From Erysipelotrichaceae bacterium (GTDB lineage Bacteria > Bacillota_I > Bacilli_A > Erysipelotrichales > Erysipelotrichaceae): DNA of 17,049 nt. The stretch lies in NCBI GenBank assembly GCA_017620435.1, contig JAFZQL010000023.1, positions 1 through 17,049 of the forward strand, given 5' to 3'. Made by a program: the position numbers and the translations under genes. Of this stretch, positions 13,831 to 17,049 are shown in pieces. How positions within the stretch are numbered: position 1 is the stretch's first letter; every line of letters starts with the position of its first letter. The notes beneath the pieces were generated by a model that was not told the DNA's origin, made no database searches, and saw only the letters and a list, made by a program, of their open reading frames with translations.

Positions 13831-15277
13831 TTTCAAAGGCATCCGTTTTTCGACCTGGCTTTATTTTCTGGGTTTCTCACTATCGATGATGCTTCTGCTG
13901 GGTTTCCTGCTGATCGTTTTGATCAAGCCTTATTACCGGGATGACCGTATCAGGACCATCAACGTGATCTCGGATACCATGGAAGAACTGCTGCTGAAAC
14001 CGGATGTTACACAAAAGGACATCGAATCGGTAGGCAGGACCATCATTGGCAACAACGTCTGCGCCATCATCTACAATGAAAACGGAAAAAGCATCTACTA
14101 TCCGCCTGACTCTTTAGGACAGCTGTGCATGCTGGACAAAGAAGTGACGGTAGGTGAACAGACCTACATCATCACGCAGGATCCTTTAAAATTCATTGAA
14201 ACCATTAAGAACGAAAGTCCTTTATCCGCTACCGTCATTTCACAGTATACCGGAGCGGAAATGCTGCTCTACGGCAGGCAGATCAGAGCCGATCTGGCCA
14301 ACTATTACCTGATCCTGAATACCCCGCTGGAACCGGTGGAATCCTATATCGATTTCATTCTGAACCAGTATTTCTATATTGCCGTGATCGTCATCCTGAT
14401 CGCTCTGGTCGTGGCGGTGTTTTTGGCCAGGAAGATCTCCCAGCCTATCGTCAAGATGAAGAACGAAGCCAACAAGCTGGCCCAGGGAGACTACGATGTG
14501 AAGTTCAAGACGGATTCTTTCTCCGAAATCAACGACCTGGCTTCCACGTTGGATGATGCGACGGAGAAGCTTTCGAAAGTCAATGATCTAAGAAAAGATC
14601 TAGTCGCCAATGTTTCCCACGACATCAAGACGCCGCTGACGATGATCAAGGCCTATGCGGAAATGATCAAGGATATCTCCGGCGAGAATCCTATCAAGAG
14701 AAACGAACACCTGGACGTCATCATCAAGGAAACGGAATATCTGGACAAACTGGCGACCGACATGTCGCAGCTGTCGAAACTGCAGTCGGGCGTCATTGAA
14801 CTGAACAGGGACAATTTCGACCTGAAAGAATGTATCAATAAAGTCGTTCTGCTTCTCTCTCAGGCTATCCACGAGAAGAATGTCAATCTCGTTCTGGATC
14901 TGGATGACTGTTTCGTTTATGCCGATGAAGTCAAGATCTCCCAGGTCATCTACAACTTCCTTTCCAATGCCCTGAAGTATTCCGACGACGATTCTACGAT
15001 CATCATCAGAGAACATGCGGATGAGGAAAAAGTCAGGGTAGAAGTCATCGACCACGGCAACGGCATCTCCGAAGAGGCGCTGCCTTACATCTGGGACAGA
15101 TACTACAAGGTAGACAAGAACTTCAACCGTTCCGTCAACTCGACCGGATTGGGTCTGGCGATCGCCAAGGCGATCCTGGAAGTCCATAAGGCGAAGTACG
15201 GCGTAGAATCGGTACTGAACGAAGGATCGACCTTCTGGTTTGAACTGTCGAAGGACTACGACGATGAACAGGACTGA
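13820..15277 (+). CDS. Sensor histidine kinase, HAMP-containing, partner of the upstream regulator
   Basis: A membrane-bound kinase of 485 residues from the TTG at 13820. Two membrane segments (about 13-35 and 184-204) enclose an extracellular sensor region of about 150 residues that I cannot classify. A HAMP linker (about 205-257) follows, then the dimerisation helix with H267 in VSHDIKTPL, and an HATPase domain with N-box N379/N383, G1 DHGNGI (from D412) and G2 STGLGLAI. The TTG start is preferred because GGTGTGGGG lies seven bases upstream; GTG at 13805 has no spaced ribosome site and would add five residues. The gene overlaps the regulator by 11 bases and the next gene by 14. The layout resembles VanS/PhoR-type envelope sensors. 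Confidence 0.92.
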   Translation: MKFNFKGIRFSTWLYFLGFSLSMMLLLGFLLIVLIKPYYRDDRIRTINVISDTMEELLLKPDVTQKDIESVGRTIIGNNVCAIIYNENGKSIYYPPDSLGQLCMLDKEVTVGEQTYIITQDPLKFIETIKNESPLSATVISQYTGAEMLLYGRQIRADLANYYLILNTPLEPVESYIDFILNQYFYIAVIVILIALVVAVFLARKISQPIVKMKNEANKLAQGDYDVKFKTDSFSEINDLASTLDDATEKLSKVNDLRKDLVANVSHDIKTPLTMIKAYAEMIKDISGENPIKRNEHLDVIIKETEYLDKLATDMSQLSKLQSGVIELNRDNFDLKECINKVVLLLSQAIHEKNVNLVLDLDDCFVYADEVKISQVIYNFLSNALKYSDDDSTIIIREHADEEKVRVEVIDHGNGISEEALPYIWDRYYKVDKNFNRSVNSTGLGLAIAKAILEVHKAKYGVESVLNEGSTFWFELSKDYDDEQD

Positions 15278-15929
15278 TAAGCTGAAATACATCGACTACG
15301 ATTTTACTCAGGACGAAGACCGCTACAAGGTCAATACCGATACCGTCTGTCTGGGAATGTTTCTGGATCCGCTGATCGGCAAGATAGTCCTGGATATCGG
15401 TTGTAACAGCGGTGCGCTGCTTCTGTATGCCCATCATCACGGCGCGAAGAAGCTGCTGGGCGTGGAGATCCACAAAGATGCCCTGAAACTGGCAGAAGAG
15501 AATCTGAGCAGATATACAGACAATTATCTCCTGTATCATCAAAGAGTGCAGGATCTGAGTATCGATCCCGTCGATGTCATCATTTGTAATCCGCCGTTCT
15601 TTGAGATGAACAACGTCACAGATGATACTTACTTCAAAGAGGCAATGTTCGAGGAAGGCCTTCCGCTGGAAGACCTGTTCCAGTCCTTCAGGAGACTCCT
15701 GAAAAACAACGGCACGATCTACCTGATCTATCAGGCGGACCGTTTTCCTGAACTGTATGAAATGTGCAAGCAATATCATCTGAAGATCATGAAAATGCAG
15801 TATGTCCACGATGTCCACTCGAAACACGCCTTGCGCGTTCTGGTGAAGCTGAAGATCGGTAAGATGTCGAAACTGAAAGTCTATGAGCCTGTGCTGATCA
15901 GCAAGGGAGAATATCTGAATCTGAAATAA
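15264..15929 (+). CDS. trmN6: tRNA1(Val) (adenine(37)-N6)-methyltransferase family protein
   Basis: A 221-residue class I SAM-dependent methyltransferase of the TrmN6/YfiC group, expected to N6-methylate A37 of tRNA1(Val) with the UAC anticodon. The SAM loop is VLDIGCNSGALLL (42-54), with the acidic residue of the next strand in VEIHKDA. The catalytic NPPF at 109-112 is the motif of amino-group methyltransferases acting on adenine. The upstream TDTVCLGMFL block is also typical. The start at 15264 has AAGGA eight bases upstream and lies inside the end of the kinase gene; a TTG 24 bases earlier is less likely. The overlap places a tRNA-modification gene in the same transcript as a two-component system. 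The exact methylated tRNA is inferred from the family. Confidence 0.85.
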   Translation: MNRTDKLKYIDYDFTQDEDRYKVNTDTVCLGMFLDPLIGKIVLDIGCNSGALLLYAHHHGAKKLLGVEIHKDALKLAEENLSRYTDNYLLYHQRVQDLSIDPVDVIICNPPFFEMNNVTDDTYFKEAMFEEGLPLEDLFQSFRRLLKNNGTIYLIYQADRFPELYEMCKQYHLKIMKMQYVHDVHSKHALRVLVKLKIGKMSKLKVYEPVLISKGEYLNLK

Positions 15930-15945
15930 GGCAGAGAATGCCTTA
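15927..15945 (+). other. Small hairpin at the trmN6/phosphatase junction
   Basis: TAAGGCA-GAGAA-TGCCTTA forms a 7-bp stem with a 5-base loop that starts at the trmN6 stop codon. No T-run follows, so it is not a standard terminator. It buries the first possible ATG (15938) of the next frame, which favours the ATG at 15965. Confidence 0.45.
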
Positions 15946-15964
15946 TGAAGGGATATCCGAAACT

Positions 15965-16645
15965 ATGAGCAAGAAAGTTTTTATTCATTATGTACGTCAT
16001 GGAACTACTCTGTTCAACCGTATCGGCAGGATGCAGGGCTGGTCCGATTCGCCCCTGGAAGAGGAGGGTATCTCTCAGGCCAGGGAAGCCAGGGAAACCT
16101 TGAAGGATATTCCGTTTCGAAAAGCCTATACTTCGACCAGCGAGCGCTGCGTTGATACGGCTCATATCATCCTGGAAGGAAGAGATGTTCCGCTTGTCTA
16201 TACAAAGAAACTGAAGGAAATATCGTGGGGCGATTATGACGGTTTTCTGATCAGCAACGACCCCCGGGAGATCGACCGGAGACGTTTCGGGGATTGCGAC
16301 TGGACGGATGTGGGCGGCGAGAATCCCGGGATCGCCATCGCCAGAGCTAAAGAGGTCTATGATCAGATCTATGAAGAATCTCGGGACGGGGATCATATCC
16401 TGGTGGTATCCCATGGGGCTATCATGATACACATGATGGAAAAACTGATGGGAATCGATCTGAACCGGCTTTTCACGATCATGCAAAGGAAAGGACAGAC
16501 GGGAAGTCCTGTATCCCATGGCTATGCCGCCGATATAATGATCGAGGACGGAGCATATCATCTTCTGGATCTCAGGGGACAGGACGGCCTGTATGAGGAG
16601 TACAGAAAAGAAACGATGTCATATGTGAAACCGTATCATGTATAA
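15965..16645 (+). CDS. Histidine phosphatase (phosphoglycerate mutase-like)
   Basis: A 226-residue protein of the histidine phosphatase superfamily, which uses a phospho-histidine intermediate to remove or move phosphate. Visible are R11-H12-G13 with the nucleophile H12, R61 in TSTSERCVDTA, E85 in LKEISWGDYDG (the general acid region) and H150 in VVSHG. The insert pattern resembles cobalamin-type phosphatases and broad-specificity PhoE-like enzymes more than true glycolytic mutases, so a phosphatase is my preference. The start at 15965 fits the family, with GAAGGGA 11 bases upstream; the ATG at 15938 would add nine residues but sits in a small hairpin. It is probably the last gene of the dnaE operon. 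Its stop codon lies within the next TATAAT box. Confidence 0.85.
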   Translation: MSKKVFIHYVRHGTTLFNRIGRMQGWSDSPLEEEGISQAREARETLKDIPFRKAYTSTSERCVDTAHIILEGRDVPLVYTKKLKEISWGDYDGFLISNDPREIDRRRFGDCDWTDVGGENPGIAIARAKEVYDQIYEESRDGDHILVVSHGAIMIHMMEKLMGIDLNRLFTIMQRKGQTGSPVSHGYAADIMIEDGAYHLLDLRGQDGLYEEYRKETMSYVKPYHV

Positions 16646-16646
16646 T
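16641..16646 (+). promoter_or_regulatory. -10 box of the 52-residue ORF promoter
   Basis: A perfect TATAAT overlaps the phosphatase stop codon and lies 23 bases before the ATG of the small gene. The -35 is weak or absent. Confidence 0.5.
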
Positions 16647-16669
16647 CTAGATAACAGGAGGTACATGAT

Positions 16670-16828
16670 ATGACTGACAGAGAACAGCGTATCCATGATC
16701 TGGCCCTGGTCGTCGTAGAGAATTCTCTGGAGGATATCGACGAATCCTACGGGATCAGACAGTATGCGGCGGAAGCCGTCAGAGTTTACAACGAAGCAAA
16801 AAAAGTGATTGAGAAAGAGCTTGACTGA
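16670..16828 (+). CDS. Small acidic helical protein, unknown function (52 residues)
   Basis: A short gene supported by an excellent AGGAGG eight bases before the ATG, its own TATAAT box and a terminator starting at its stop codon. The product is a charged, probably all-helical protein with no cysteine and no membrane segment: MTDREQRIHD at the start, then LALVVVENSLEDID, and a lysine/glutamate-rich end. I do not recognise the family. The regular spacing of hydrophobic residues suggests a two-helix hairpin that could dimerise or bind a partner. It stands as a single-gene transcription unit, although read-through from the phosphatase gene is possible. Confidence 0.8.
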   Translation: MTDREQRIHDLALVVVENSLEDIDESYGIRQYAAEAVRVYNEAKKVIEKELD

Positions 16829-16850
16829 AAAGGACTGAGAAGTCCTTTTT
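16828..16850 (+). terminator. Rho-independent terminator after the small gene
   Basis: A 9-bp stem, AAAAGGACT/AGTCCTTTT, with a GAGA loop, ends in five T. It starts at the last base of the small gene's stop codon. Confidence 0.88.
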
Positions 16851-16902
16851 ACTATTTCGATGATCTTGAACGGTCATTTTGATAGGAAAGAAAGAAGCAT
16901 TC

Positions 16903-16911
16903 TGCTATATT
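16903..16911 (+). promoter_or_regulatory. Extended -10 promoter of the nitroreductase gene
   Basis: TGCTATATT is an extended -10 element (TG-N-TATATT) 22 bases before the ATG. The nearby TTGATA is too far upstream to be a normal -35. Confidence 0.5.
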
Positions 16912-16933
16912 GAAGATGAAAAGAGGTAGCATC

Positions 16934-17049
16934 ATGAATCATACTTTAGACATCATCAATTCTCGCAGTTCCATCCGCAAGTTCGCTGCCTCATTGATTC
17001 CTGAGGATGTATGCAGGACACTGATTGAAGCCGGTCTTCGAGCTCCTAC
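16934..17049 (+). CDS. Nitroreductase-family flavoprotein, N-terminal fragment
   Basis: The first 38 residues are visible before the window ends. The pattern IINSRSSIRKF, then I-P-E-D-V and LIEAGLRAP, is the standard opening of FMN-dependent nitroreductases, where the R-S-x-R-x-F stretch contacts the FMN phosphate. Such enzymes reduce nitro groups, quinones or flavins with NAD(P)H; the substrate cannot be told. AGAGGT seven bases before the ATG supports the start. It is a separate transcription unit, lying behind a terminator and with its own extended -10 promoter. Confidence 0.85.
   Translation, partial: MNHTLDIINSRSSIRKFAASLIPEDVCRTLIEAGLRAP

Noticed and set aside
13133..13850. Long alternative frames over the response regulator (plus 13248-13823, minus 13399-13842)
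   Set aside because: Both are shadows of the response regulator, whose receiver and winged-helix motifs are complete.
1..17049. Mobile element, phage, CRISPR or defence island
   Set aside because: I saw no transposase, integrase, direct-repeat array, tRNA or attachment-site repeats, and the genes are mostly housekeeping or common regulatory families. The WYL regulator alone does not mark a defence locus.

Overview
This 17 kb window reads as ordinary, densely packed chromosome from a low-to-mid GC Firmicute (Bacillota), with roughly balanced base composition by eye. Pointers are a second, short DnaE-type polymerase, CsoR copper control, IspG of the methylerythritol pathway, an OmpR/histidine-kinase pair, strong AGGAGG ribosome sites and TATAAT boxes. 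An Erysipelotrichia-like lineage is my inference, not a demonstrated fact. I see no rRNA, tRNA, CRISPR array, insertion sequence, phage gene or attachment site, and no gene-free gap longer than about 100 bases.

Left part (1-6400). The tail of an S66 carboxypeptidase meets a threonine-aldolase-type PLP enzyme at a shared bidirectional terminator. Next comes a Crp/Fnr regulator, divergent from an ABC lipoprotein and permease. A GTGAT-N4-ATCAC palindrome lies between the divergent promoters, placed to repress the regulator and activate the transporter. A membrane-anchored polysaccharide deacetylase follows and runs into a WYL-domain regulator encoded on the other strand. That regulator is divergent from an unknown multi-span membrane protein, with an 18-bp palindrome in the shared promoter region.

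Middle part (6400-10125). On the minus strand lies a copper module, copA then csoR, followed by ispG. CopA carries an N-terminal and a C-terminal metal-binding domain, and the C-terminal one could also be made alone from an internal start. A clear CsoR operator overlaps the copA leader. CopA has SPC in place of the usual CPC metal motif.

Right part (10125-17049). dnaE, an OmpR-type response regulator, its sensor kinase, a TrmN6-like tRNA methyltransferase and a histidine phosphatase are tightly spaced on the plus strand and probably form one operon. After them come a 52-residue unknown protein, a terminator, and the start of a nitroreductase.

The most notable pattern crosses the whole window. 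Four genes (deacetylase, WYL regulator, ispG, dnaE) lack a Shine-Dalgarno sequence and have a -10 box only 6-7 bases before the ATG, as expected of leaderless mRNAs. Genes with a Shine-Dalgarno have their -10 box 22-25 bases upstream. No wholly new defence or mobile system is evident. The best candidates for undescribed biology are the WYL regulator/membrane protein pair, the leaderless set, and the CopA/CopZ arrangement.
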